A stretch of 64,000 bases of DNA from Deltaproteobacteria bacterium RBG_13_43_22 (GTDB taxonomy: Bacteria > Desulfobacterota > RBG-13-43-22): assembly GCA_001797675.1 (NCBI GenBank), contig MGQB01000023.1, forward strand, positions 230,790-294,789. The letters run 5' to 3'. A program made the translations under genes and the position numbers. Numbering within the stretch: position 1 is the stretch's first letter; each line of letters opens with the position of its first letter. Shown here piece after piece: positions 53,423-63,100 of this stretch. The notes under the pieces were generated by a model, which was not told where the DNA came from, made no database searches, and saw nothing but the letters and a program-made list of their open reading frames with translations.

Positions 53423-54295
53423 TCAAATCAGTTTATTCAACTGATACTCAATAATCCCCTCGGCCCCCCGGTAAATCAATCGGGGAATCAGTTCCCGGAC
53501 CTGGAATTCCTCGACCACGGTCTCTACCGACAACCAGTCGCTGTTATAAAGATTCGCGATAGTCGGGGCGTTCAGACTGGGAAGGATGGCCACCACGTCC
53601 TTGAGCTTGTCTCCCGGAACATTCATTTTCAGGCCGACCATCTTCTCCGCCCGTAAGGCCCCCTGCAATAACAAGACAATCTGCTTGATCTTTTCCTTTT
53701 TCCAGGGGTCCTTCCAGGATTCCCGGTTAACGATGATCTGGGTATTGGATTGCATCAATTCGTGGATAATTTTCAAGCCGTGAGCCCGGATGGTGCTGCC
53801 GGTTTCGGTCACTTCGACAATGGCATCGGCCAGACCGGAGATGATTTTCCCCTCGGTGGCTCCCCAGGAAAATTCCACCTGCACCGGGATGCCTTTTTCG
53901 GCAAAATACCGGCGGGTGAAATTGACCAGTTCCGTGGCGATTTTTTTCCCGCTCAGGTCTTCTATTTTTTTTATCTTGGAATCATTGGCCACCGCCAAGA
54001 CCCAACGGGCCGGACGATGGCTAACCTTGGAATATAAAAGATCGGCCACCACTTTTACCTTGGAATTATTTTCCAGGGTCCAGTCTTTGCCGGTCAAACC
54101 CACATCAATGGTCCCGTTTTCCACATAACGGGACATCTCCTGGGCCCGGCAGATGGAGCATTGGATTTCCGGATCATCGATCTCCGGAAAATAGTTCCGG
54201 CCGTTGAGATCTATTTTCCAGCCCGATCTTTTAAACAGACTGATGGTCGCTTCCTGAAGGCTCCCCTTGGGGATGCCCAGCTTCAACCGGTTCAC
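53423..54295 (-). CDS. hisG: ATP phosphoribosyltransferase, long form
   Basis: A 290-residue HisG with the C-terminal regulatory domain ([22 protein letters not shown]), so it is the long form that works without HisZ and is inhibited by histidine. The catalytic part has [21 protein letters not shown] and the PRPP loop [18 protein letters not shown]. It performs the first step of histidine synthesis. It overlaps hisI by four bases and is translated second. Confidence 0.95.
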   Translation of the reverse strand: MNRLKLGIPKGSLQEATISLFKRSGWKIDLNGRNYFPEIDDPEIQCSICRAQEMSRYVENGTIDVGLTGKDWTLENNSKVKVVADLLYSKVSHRPARWVLAVANDSKIKKIEDLSGKKIATELVNFTRRYFAEKGIPVQVEFSWGATEGKIISGLADAIVEVTETGSTIRAHGLKIIHELMQSNTQIIVNRESWKDPWKKEKIKQIVLLLQGALRAEKMVGLKMNVPGDKLKDVVAILPSLNAPTIANLYNSDWLSVETVVEEFQVRELIPRLIYRGAEGIIEYQLNKLI

Positions 54296-54675
54296 TTTTT
54301 ATAAACCTCCTTGGGATCAAAAACTATTTCACCGCAAATTTCTACGGTCCCTTCTTCTTTGACTTTTTGAAAAAAACAGCTTTTATAACCCGTATGACAG
54401 GCCCCCCCGCCCTGTTGTTCCACTTTCAACAGGATGGCATCCCCGTCACAATCGACAAAAATATCCTTTACCACCTGAACATGTCCGGAAGTGCCGCCTT
54501 TAAACCACAGTTCATTTCGGGTACGGCTCCAGTAATGGACCTTCCGGGTGATCAGGGTCTTTTCCCAGGATTCCCGGTTCATAAAGGCCATCATCAGGAC
54601 CTGGCCGGTCTTCCAGTCCTGGGCAATAGCCGGAAGAAGGCCGTTTCCTTTTTCGAAATTCAGTTTAATTTCCAT
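54292..54675 (-). CDS. hisI: Phosphoribosyl-AMP cyclohydrolase
   Basis: A 127-residue HisI of usual length. [20 protein letters not shown], the tryptophan-rich [16 protein letters not shown] and the metal-binding [22 protein letters not shown] motifs are present. It opens the phosphoribosyl-AMP ring in histidine synthesis. The start codon comes only about nine bases after a promoter -10 box, so the mRNA may be almost leaderless. Confidence 0.95.
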   Translation of the reverse strand: MEIKLNFEKGNGLLPAIAQDWKTGQVLMMAFMNRESWEKTLITRKVHYWSRTRNELWFKGGTSGHVQVVKDIFVDCDGDAILLKVEQQGGGACHTGYKSCFFQKVKEEGTVEICGEIVFDPKEVYKK

Positions 54676-54684
54676 AGTACAGCT

Positions 54685-54713
54685 ACTATAATATTAAATA
54701 TAAATTGTGTCAA
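54685..54713 (-). promoter_or_regulatory. Sigma-70-type promoter for hisIG
   Basis: On the minus strand TTGACA (54713-54708), 17 bp, TATAGT (54690-54685), then nine bases to the hisI ATG. The predicted transcript would start about three bases before the ATG. Confidence 0.65.
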
Positions 54714-54721
54714 TAATTTTC

Positions 54722-54749
54722 TTGACAAATTAGACGGTTATGCTAACAA
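54722..54749 (+). promoter_or_regulatory. Candidate promoter in the hisI / kinase copy 4 gap
   Basis: TTGACA (54722-54727), 16 bp, TAACAA (54744-54749). It is back-to-back with the hisIG promoter (TGTCAA-8 bp-TTGACA). A leader of about 240 bases would follow; the rest of the 317-bp gap shows no gene. Confidence 0.35.
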
Positions 54750-54992
54750 ATCCTTAGCAGTCATGCCTTATTAACTCTTCCCCTTTAGAATCTTGAGGAG
54801 ATTTATGGACAGGCTCCAAATCTCAAAAGATCCATCCGGCCAATTTGGCCTTGCCTTTGACCACGATCTTCTACCGATAACTTTTGCTAAATCCATACTA
54901 AGGATCCTGGTAAAATTCACAGTCCATTGGACATGTTGAGTATAAAAGGAGGCAGCCGATTTTGAAAAGATCATTCCCCTGGAGGAATAACC

Positions 54993-57900
54993 ATGAAATG
55001 CCCTAAGTGTCAGACAGGGAACCGTGACGGTGCGCAATTCTGCCGGGTCTGTGGTCAGCCCCTTAAGATCGAACGTACCTGCCCACAATGTGGTCATCCT
55101 AATCTTGAGGACTCCAAATTTTGCGATAAATGCGGCCGAGCCTTAGACCAATCTGTTGACCAACCAACTCCTTCTCCATCTCCACCCACGGTTCCCCAAC
55201 CCACCTCCTTCGCAGGCGACCGCTACCAGGTCCAGAAATTCCTCGGTGAAGGGGGTAAGAAGAAAGTCTATCTGGCCCATGATACCGTGCTGGACCGGGA
55301 CGTGGCCTTTGCCCTGATCAAGACCGAGAAGCTGGATAAGGCCTCCCGCCTGCGGGTCAGCCGGGAAGCGAAGGCCATGGGCAAACTCGGCGACCATCCC
55401 AATATCGTCGGTATCTTCGATATGGGAGAAGAGAACGGCCAGCCCTACGTGGTCCTGCCGCTCATGCCCGGAGGCGATGTAGAGGGTCTGATTGAGAAAG
55501 CCCCGGAGCACCGCCTTCCCATCGAAAAAACAATCAGCATCGCCAAAGCTGTCTGTAAGGGCCTGGAATATGCCCACAAGAAAGGGATCATCCACCGGGA
55601 CATCAAGCCCGGCAATATCTGGATGGGCACGGACGGCACGGCCAAAATCGGCGACTTCGGACTGGCCATCGCTATGGAGCTTTCCCGACTGACCCAATCC
55701 GGGATGATGGTGGGCACCTATTACTACATGCCGCCGGAGCAGGCCATGGGGGGTGAGGTGACAGCCAAAGCCGATCTGTATTCCTTAGGAGCGATGATTT
55801 ACGAGATGCTCACCGGCCGGCCTCCCTTCAGCGGTGATGATGCCGTAGCCATAATCGGACAGCATATCAACACCCCGCCTGTGGCCCTTACCTGGCACAG
55901 ACCGGACCTGCCTGCTCCCCTGAGCTCTCTAATTTTAAAGCTCTTAGAGAAAGACCCACGGAAACGCCCGGCCTCAGCCGCCGAGGTGCTCAAAGCCCTG
56001 GAAACCATCGAGGCGGGAAAGGCCCATAAGGCATCCTCAGAAGAGGCGCTGGCCTTAACGGAGAACCCCCTCTACCGCAGGGTCTTCGTCGGCCGGGAAC
56101 CGGAGCTAAGGCAATTGCAATCGGCCTTTGATAATGCCCTGTCCGGACAGGGTTCCTTACGGATGATCGTCGGTGAGCCGGGCATCGGCAAGACCGCCCT
56201 TACCGAGCAACTGGCTACTTATGTCAGCCTGCGGGGTGGGAAATCCCTCGTCGGTCATTGCTATGAAGAAGGCTCTTTATCCTTGCCCTATCTGGCCTTT
56301 GTGGAGGCCTTAAGGACCTACGCCACAGACCGTGATCTCACCGAGCTCAAGAAGGAACTGGGCACCGGTGCACCCGATGTGGCCCGTATTTGCTCCGAGG
56401 TACGGGAGCGACTTAAGATCGAGCCTGATCCCAAGGTCAATCCTGAAGAAGAAAGATACCGTTTATTGCAGGCGGTGACCGACTTCCTGGGCAATGCCGC
56501 CAAGGCCCAACCGCTGCTCATCGTTCTGGAGGACCTGCACAGCGCCGACCGGGGCACCCTGGAGATGCTCGGGCATGTCTGCCGCTTCTTAGAGGGAAAG
56601 CGGCTTTTATTAATCGGCACCTATCGTGACATTGAAGTGGACCGGGCCCATCCCCTCTCCGCCTCCCTGGCCGAACTGAGACGTTTGCCCAGCTTCGGGC
56701 GGGTTCTCCTGCGGGGTCTCAATGCCGATGAAGTCAGGCGCATGCTCTCCAGCATCGCCGGGCAGGAGGTACCCTGGGGGCTGGCCGAAGTAGTACATCG
56801 CCAAACCGAAGGCAATCCCCTCTTTGTGCAAGAGGTAGTACGTTACCTGGCCGAAGAAGGGGTCTTTATCCGGGAGCAAGGGCGCTGGCAGGCCAAAGGA
56901 GATACGCCGGTGGAGATGCGCATCCCCGACGGCTTGAGGGATGTCATCGGCAAACGTCTTTCCAGCTTAAGCGAATCGTGCAATAAGGTGCTGGCTGTGG
57001 CCGCGGTCATAGGTAGAGACTTCCGGCTGGAAGTCCTGCAGAAGGTCGCCGGGATGTCCGATGAAGAAATCTTCAAGGCCCTGGAGGAAGCGAGGAAAGC
57101 GGCGGTGATAGAGGAACGTACCAGCGCAGGAGCTGTAGTCAACTACCGCTTTGCCCATGCCTTCTTCCGCCAGACGCTTTATGAAGAAATTATTGCCCCG
57201 AGAAGAATCCGACTGCACCAGCAGGTGGCCAGGGCGCTGGAGGAGGTATATAAAACACGGCTGGAAGAGCATGCCGCGGAGCTTGCCGAACATTTCTCCT
57301 ATACCTCTGATGCTAACGACCTGACGAAGGCAGTGAGCTATGGTGAGATGGCCGCACAAAGGGCCATGTCTGTTTATGCCTACAGTGAGGCGGTAATGTT
57401 ACTGGATCAGGCAATCAAGGTGCAGGAAATCCTGGACCCGGAGGATAAGGGTGTTCGTTGTAATTTGCTTCTGGATCTTTGTGATACCCTGCTACTGGCA
57501 GTGCACACAAAGCGTATTGTAGAGACCGAGGCTCCGGCAGCTTTTACCTTGGCTGAAGCCCTTGGGGACCACTCCAGAGCCTGTCGAGCCTGTCAGGTTG
57601 CGATATTTGCTATTTTAGCTGAACAAGCCGGACCAGGTTTTGCTAACCCTAAGGCAGCGGAATGGGCCGAGCGTGCAAATCGCTACGCCAAACCGAATTC
57701 CATAGAACGGGTACTCGTTGACTTTGTTCTAGGAGCAATAAGAAACTCCTCTGGCCATTTAAGGTCAGGGCTCAAACTCATCACCCATGCCTTTAACCTG
57801 GCCCAGAAATTGGGGGACACTACTACCTTATGGAGTGTTAGCAGTGGCTTGCTTTTCTTTCGAACAGCGCCACAACACGCACAAGAGAATATGCAACTCG

Positions 57901-58808
57901 CAGAAGAGATTATGAGAAATTCCCGTGTCGGAGTGAACGCACCTTCTGTTGGCCTGGGGTTAACATTTATAGGTCATACTTTTCTCTCTGTTGGAAAGCG
58001 AAAACCTGCCGAGGACGCCATTGGAGAGTTAAGATCCATAAAAGAACGAACCGGGCTATGTTTCTTAGGATCAACAACAATGGATGCGATTCTGATGATT
58101 ATTGACGGCCATTTGGAGAAGGCATTAGATGCAGGGCGATTAATACTTACATGGGGTGAGGAATCTGGAGTATCCTTGGGTGCTAAGGTTAATGAGGGAT
58201 CATTTAGCTATAGAGCCCAGATATATTTGGGCAAATCTCTTACTGATATTGAACGGGAGCTTCGTACTGGTGATAGACCAATGGGCGATCCAATAACCTG
58301 CCTGATTCTGGCCCATCTTGGGCTGAAGGATGAAGCGGTTGAAATTTTAGAAAAAACAGTAGTGAGGCGGCCCGGTATTGGCACAACGGAAGATGAAATT
58401 CATATTTGGATTGATACTCCTTATCTCGAAGCAGCAGTAATAACCGGCCATCGTCGGGCGGCCGAGCTGCTGCTGAATCGCTTCTCCGGCACCGGTATTT
58501 ATACCTCAGGTCTTTGGCATATCACCTGCATCCCCCGCCACCTGGGCGGAGCGGCGGCTCTGCTGGAAAGGTATGATGAAGCCCGCAACCATTACCAGGA
58601 AGCCATCAGGGTCTGCACCGAGATGAGATTCCGTCCGGAGCTGGCCCTTACCCAGCTGCAACTGGCCGAACTGCTTCTTGAACAATACCCCCAAGAAAAA
58701 TCCGAAGCAATCGCCCACCTCGACTTCGTCATCCCCGAGTTCCGGGACATGAAGATGCAGCCCTCTCTAGAGCGCGCCCTCCGGCACAAGGAGATACTGA
58801 AAGCGTAG
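54993..58808 (+). CDS. Zinc-ribbon/Ser-Thr kinase/STAND ATPase/TPR protein, copy 4
   Basis: A 1,271-residue protein with the architecture given for copy 3. The zinc ribbon cysteines (CPKC, CRVC, CPQC, CDKC) are conserved but the residues between them differ. Kinase and ATPase are nearly the same as copies 1-3 and all catalytic motifs are present (HRDIKPGN, DFGLA, GEPGIGKT, IVLEDLH). The divergent block runs about 57460-58485. CTGGAGGA precedes ATG 54993. It is separated from copies 1-3 by 13 kb of ordinary genes and followed at 96 bp by a DUF4143 ATPase. Confidence 0.85.
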   Translation: MKCPKCQTGNRDGAQFCRVCGQPLKIERTCPQCGHPNLEDSKFCDKCGRALDQSVDQPTPSPSPPTVPQPTSFAGDRYQVQKFLGEGGKKKVYLAHDTVLDRDVAFALIKTEKLDKASRLRVSREAKAMGKLGDHPNIVGIFDMGEENGQPYVVLPLMPGGDVEGLIEKAPEHRLPIEKTISIAKAVCKGLEYAHKKGIIHRDIKPGNIWMGTDGTAKIGDFGLAIAMELSRLTQSGMMVGTYYYMPPEQAMGGEVTAKADLYSLGAMIYEMLTGRPPFSGDDAVAIIGQHINTPPVALTWHRPDLPAPLSSLILKLLEKDPRKRPASAAEVLKALETIEAGKAHKASSEEALALTENPLYRRVFVGREPELRQLQSAFDNALSGQGSLRMIVGEPGIGKTALTEQLATYVSLRGGKSLVGHCYEEGSLSLPYLAFVEALRTYATDRDLTELKKELGTGAPDVARICSEVRERLKIEPDPKVNPEEERYRLLQAVTDFLGNAAKAQPLLIVLEDLHSADRGTLEMLGHVCRFLEGKRLLLIGTYRDIEVDRAHPLSASLAELRRLPSFGRVLLRGLNADEVRRMLSSIAGQEVPWGLAEVVHRQTEGNPLFVQEVVRYLAEEGVFIREQGRWQAKGDTPVEMRIPDGLRDVIGKRLSSLSESCNKVLAVAAVIGRDFRLEVLQKVAGMSDEEIFKALEEARKAAVIEERTSAGAVVNYRFAHAFFRQTLYEEIIAPRRIRLHQQVARALEEVYKTRLEEHAAELAEHFSYTSDANDLTKAVSYGEMAAQRAMSVYAYSEAVMLLDQAIKVQEILDPEDKGVRCNLLLDLCDTLLLAVHTKRIVETEAPAAFTLAEALGDHSRACRACQVAIFAILAEQAGPGFANPKAAEWAERANRYAKPNSIERVLVDFVLGAIRNSSGHLRSGLKLITHAFNLAQKLGDTTTLWSVSSGLLFFRTAPQHAQENMQLAEEIMRNSRVGVNAPSVGLGLTFIGHTFLSVGKRKPAEDAIGELRSIKERTGLCFLGSTTMDAILMIIDGHLEKALDAGRLILTWGEESGVSLGAKVNEGSFSYRAQIYLGKSLTDIERELRTGDRPMGDPITCLILAHLGLKDEAVEILEKTVVRRPGIGTTEDEIHIWIDTPYLEAAVITGHRRAAELLLNRFSGTGIYTSGLWHITCIPRHLGGAAALLERYDEARNHYQEAIRVCTEMRFRPELALTQLQLAELLLEQYPQEKSEAIAHLDFVIPEFRDMKMQPSLERALRHKEILKA

Positions 58809-58869
58809 GGAGGATTTTTTATTTAAGGATTTAGTTGATAGGATTTTGGTGGACAAATTTGCAATCGGA

Positions 58870-58896
58870 TTGACAAAATGGACATTTTGATATAAC
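58870..58896 (+). promoter_or_regulatory. Candidate promoter for the DUF4143 ATPase
   Basis: TTGACA (58870-58875), a short 15-bp spacer, TATAAC (58891-58896), eight bases before the ATG at 58905. The surrounding words TGGACAAAT, TTGACAAAATGGACA and the near-palindrome AAAATGGACATTTT may be an operator. Confidence 0.4.
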
Positions 58897-58904
58897 CTCC
58901 CATC

Positions 58905-60074
58905 ATGATCAAGAGAATTTTAAAAAACAAGTTAGTAGCCCTTTCCAGGCAGTTCCCCGTGGTCACCCTGACCGGCCCCCGACAATCGGGTAAGACGACG
59001 TTGGTGAAGGAGGCGTTTCCGGATTGGACCTATATTTCCTTAGAGGAACTGGATAACCGGGAGTTTGCCGATCATGATCCCCGGGGATTTCTTTCCACCT
59101 ATTCTCAAAAAGTAGTGATTGACGAAGCCCAGCGGGTCCCATCCCTTTTTTCCTACCTCCAAGGAGTGGTGGACCGGAATAAACGAACAGGCCAGTATAT
59201 TTTAACCGGCTCCCAGAATTTTCTTCTCCACGAAAGGATTTCCCAATCGTTAGCCGGACGGACAGCCGTCTTGAAACTGCTTCCGCTGAGTATGGAAGAA
59301 CTGCCCCAAAAGAATTTTTCTCGTCGGAATTTCTACCCCTTGCTTTTTCGAGGCTTTTATCCTCGGCTTCATACAAAACAAGTTTCTCCAACGGACTGGT
59401 ATAGAAGTTATGTTCAAACCTATCTGGAAAGGGATCTTCGACTGATAAAGAACATCCCTGACCTGGGTTTGTTTCAAAAATTTGTGCGCCTCTGTGCCGG
59501 AAGGATTGGACAGATATTGAACCTGAGTTCCCTGGCCCAGGATACCGGCATCAGTCCCAATACCGCAAGGTCCTGGATATCATTATTGGAAAGCAGTTTC
59601 CTGGTGTTTCTGCTTCAACCGCACTTCCGTAATTTCAACAAGCGTCTTATTAAAATGCCGAAACTCTATTTCTATGATTCCGGGCTGGCCTGTTACCTCC
59701 TTGGAATTGAAACCCCCGAACAGATCCAAACCCATTTTATAAAAGGATCCCTGTTTGAATCGTTGATTATTTCGGAATTGATCAAATATAGGAATCACCG
59801 CGGCTTGGAGGCCAATTGTTATTATTGGAGAGATAAAGTCGGCCATGAAATTGACTGCCTCCTCGATTTCGGGGATCGACAAATCCCGATAGAAATCAAA
59901 TCCGGGGAAACCATCACCTCGGGTTTTTTTGATGGACTGAATTATTGGAACCACCTGGCCGGGGTCGATCCACGTCAGGGCTTTTTGATCTATGCTGGTT
60001 TAAAAAATGAAGGAAGAAGTCTCGGTCGAGTTATAAGCTGGGACAAGGTCCAAGAGATTTTTAATAAGAAGTAA
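58905..60074 (+). CDS. AAA ATPase with C-terminal DUF4143 domain
   Basis: A 389-residue protein. The N-terminal AAA_14 ATPase has GPRQSGKTTLVKEAF (Walker A, about residue 24), VVIDEAQRVP (Walker B) and YILTGSQNF (sensor). The DUF4143 half has GHEIDCLLDF followed by QIPIEIKSGE, a pattern like the E-D-(E)xK core of PD-(D/E)XK nucleases. Such proteins are common in genomic islands and are suspected to behave as stress or toxin-antitoxin-type modules; none of this is proven here. It stands between kinase copies 4 and 5, the position occupied by toxin-antitoxin pairs after the other copies. Confidence 0.85.
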   Translation: MIKRILKNKLVALSRQFPVVTLTGPRQSGKTTLVKEAFPDWTYISLEELDNREFADHDPRGFLSTYSQKVVIDEAQRVPSLFSYLQGVVDRNKRTGQYILTGSQNFLLHERISQSLAGRTAVLKLLPLSMEELPQKNFSRRNFYPLLFRGFYPRLHTKQVSPTDWYRSYVQTYLERDLRLIKNIPDLGLFQKFVRLCAGRIGQILNLSSLAQDTGISPNTARSWISLLESSFLVFLLQPHFRNFNKRLIKMPKLYFYDSGLACYLLGIETPEQIQTHFIKGSLFESLIISELIKYRNHRGLEANCYYWRDKVGHEIDCLLDFGDRQIPIEIKSGETITSGFFDGLNYWNHLAGVDPRQGFLIYAGLKNEGRSLGRVISWDKVQEIFNKK

Positions 60075-60102
60075 AACCGACATTGACTGGGAGGGCATTA
60101 CA

Positions 60103-63100
60103 ATGAAGTGCCCAAAGTGTAGTCATGAGAACCGGGGTGGAGCCAGGTTTTGTGTTATTTGTGCCCAGTCCCTTGCAGAAGAGCCTAAGTGCCCTGAATG
60201 CGGGCATACCAATCCAATAGGCAGTAAGTTCTGTGAGCACTGTGCCTGCAGTTTATTTGCTGAACCATTTCAACCTACGTCCGCACCACCCTCCACTCCC
60301 ACCCCCTCTTCTTTTGCCAATGGCCGCTATCAGGTTAAGAAATTCCTCGGTGAAGGGGGGAAGAAAAAGGTCTATCTGACTCATGACAGCCTCCTGGATC
60401 GGGATGTGGCCTTTGCCCTGATCAAGACTGAGAAGCTGGATAAGGCTAGTAGGCAACGCATCAGGAGAGAGGCCCAGGCGATGGGGAGACTGGGGGATCA
60501 TCCCAACATTGTGGGTATTCACGATATGGGAGAAGAACAGGGCCAGTCCTATGTGGTTCTGCCCCTCATGCCCGGCGGAGATGTGGAGGGTCTGATCGAG
60601 AAGGCCCCGGAGCGAAGACTACCTATCGAGCAGGCCATCACAATTACCAAATCCGTCTGCCTCGGCCTGGAGTATGCCCACGGCAAAGGGGTAATTCATA
60701 GGGACATCAAACCGGGCAATGTCTGGCTCACGGCCGATGGGCAGGCCCAGATCGGGGACTTCGGACTGGCTTTGGCTATGGATCTTTCACGCCTGACCAA
60801 TGAAGGGATGATGGTGGGGACTTATTATTATATGCCCCCGGAACAGGCCATGGGCGGTGAGGTTGGGCCAAAGGCCGATCTTTACTCCCTGGGGGCTATG
60901 CTCTACGAGATGGTCACCGGCAGACCGCCTTTCACCGGTGACGATACCGTTGCCATCATCGGCCAGCATATCAATACCCCACCGGTTTCTCCTTCCTGGC
61001 ACCGCCCAGATCTGCCGCCCCCTCTGGCTGCTTTGATCATGCGGCTTTTGGAGAAAGACCCCAATAAACGTCCTTCTTCAGCTACGGAAGTCATTAAAGC
61101 CCTGGAGGCCATAGAGGCCGGAAAGGCGGAAAAAGTCTCTTCCCAGGAGGCAGAGACTCTGGCCGAGAACCCACTTTATCGGCGGGTATTCGTCGGCCGG
61201 GAACCGGAACTTCGTCAACTACAATCCGCCTTTGATGCCGCCGCCTCCGGCCAGGGATCACTCACCATGTTGGTGGGTGAACCGGGTATCGGCAAGACTG
61301 CTCTAAGCGAGCAATTAGCCACCTATGCAACACTGCGAGGGGGACAGGCGTTAGTGGGCCACTGCTATGAAGAAGGATCGCTATCCCTACCCTATCTGGC
61401 CTTTATAGAGGCCATGCGCTCTTATGCTTCCAGCCGTGATGTCTCAGAACTCAAGAAAGAACTGGGAACCGGAGCAGGGGATGTGGCCCGGATTGTTTCA
61501 GAGGTTCGCGAGAGACTGAGCATTCAGCCCGCCCCCAAAGAAAACCCCGAAGAAGAGAAGTACCGGCTGATGCAGGCGGTGACCGAGTTCCTGGGAAATG
61601 CCGCAGCCAACAAACCCCTGGTGATCGTCCTGGAGGACCTGCACGATGCCGACCGAGGTACTCTGGAGATGCTGGGACATGTGGCCCGGAATCTGGGTAA
61701 CAGAAGACTGCTCTTGCTCGGCACCTACCGTGATATCGAGGTGGACCGGACCCACCCCTTATCTTCTTCTCTGGCAGACCTTAGGCGTCTCCCCACTTTC
61801 AACCGTGTACTCCTTCGAGGCCTCAATGCCGATGAAGTCCGCCGCATGCTGGCCAGTATTGCCGGGCAGGAGGTGCCCTGGGGTCTGGCCGAAGTGGTGC
61901 ACCGACAAACTGAGGGCAATCCCCTGTTTGTGCAGGAGGTGATTCGTTATTTAGCCGAAGAAGGGGTCTTTGTCCGGGACAAGGGACGATGGGAGGCCAA
62001 GGGAGACACGCCGGTGGAAATGCGCATCCCCGATGGTTTAAGGGACGTCATCGGCAAGCGTCTTTCCGGTTTAAGCGAATCGTGCAATAAGGTGTTAACC
62101 GTTGCGGCAGTCATAGGTAGGGATTTCCGGCTGGAAGTCCTGCAAAAGGTCGCCGGCCTGTCCGAAGAAGAATTGTTCAAGGCCCTGGAAGAGGCCAGGA
62201 AAGCCGCCGTGATCGAAGAGCGCACCGGTACCGGAGCCGTAGTCAACTACCGTTTTGCCCATGCCTTCTTCCGCCAGACCCTTTATGAAGAAATTATCGC
62301 TCCCCGGCGTATTCGACTGCACCAGCAGATGGCCAGGGCCCTGGAAGAAGTTTACAAAAACCGCATCGAAGAACACGCTGCAGAATTGGCCGAGCATTTC
62401 TCCCATTCCTCTGATTCAGCGGACCTTTCAAAAGCGGTCGGCTATGGTGAAATGGCCGCGCAAAGAGCAACTTCAGTTTATGCCTATGGAGAAGCAGTCC
62501 GTTTTCTGGAACAGGCGATCAAGGTCCAGGATGTTTTAAACCTGGAAGACCAAGCGAAAAGATGTAACCTGCTCTTGACGTTGGGTGATGCATTACTACT
62601 TGCTGGCAATCATCAACGCGTTGCCGAACAGGTGGCACCTCAAGCATTTTCCCTGGCTGAGGCTATTCCTGATGACAAGAAAGCCTCGCAGGCCTCACTG
62701 CTGGCAGGGAAGGGACTACTAAGGTTTGGAACAGTATTAATGACTACTCACGAGGCAGCTAAGTGGGTCGAGCGAGCCGATCATTACGCTGAACCCGATT
62801 CAGTGGAGCGAGTCGTGGCAGATATTATGCAAACCTGGGTGAAAAGGTCTGAGGGTGACTATTTAGAAAGTGTTGCCCTCGGCAGACGAGCCTTTGAGTT
62901 GGCCCGTCATTTGGAAGACCCCGACACATTCTGGCAAGCGGCCTCTAATACGCTTTTTTCTTTGGGAGCGCCGCAAGATGCTGATGAGCGGTTAAGGATG
63001 GCGGAAAAACTGGTTGGAAAGTCCAGGACTGGTGTAGCTATGGACACACTCGGGTCGGCACTTTTATGGTTGGGGAACACGTTCTTAGAATTTGGCCAGC

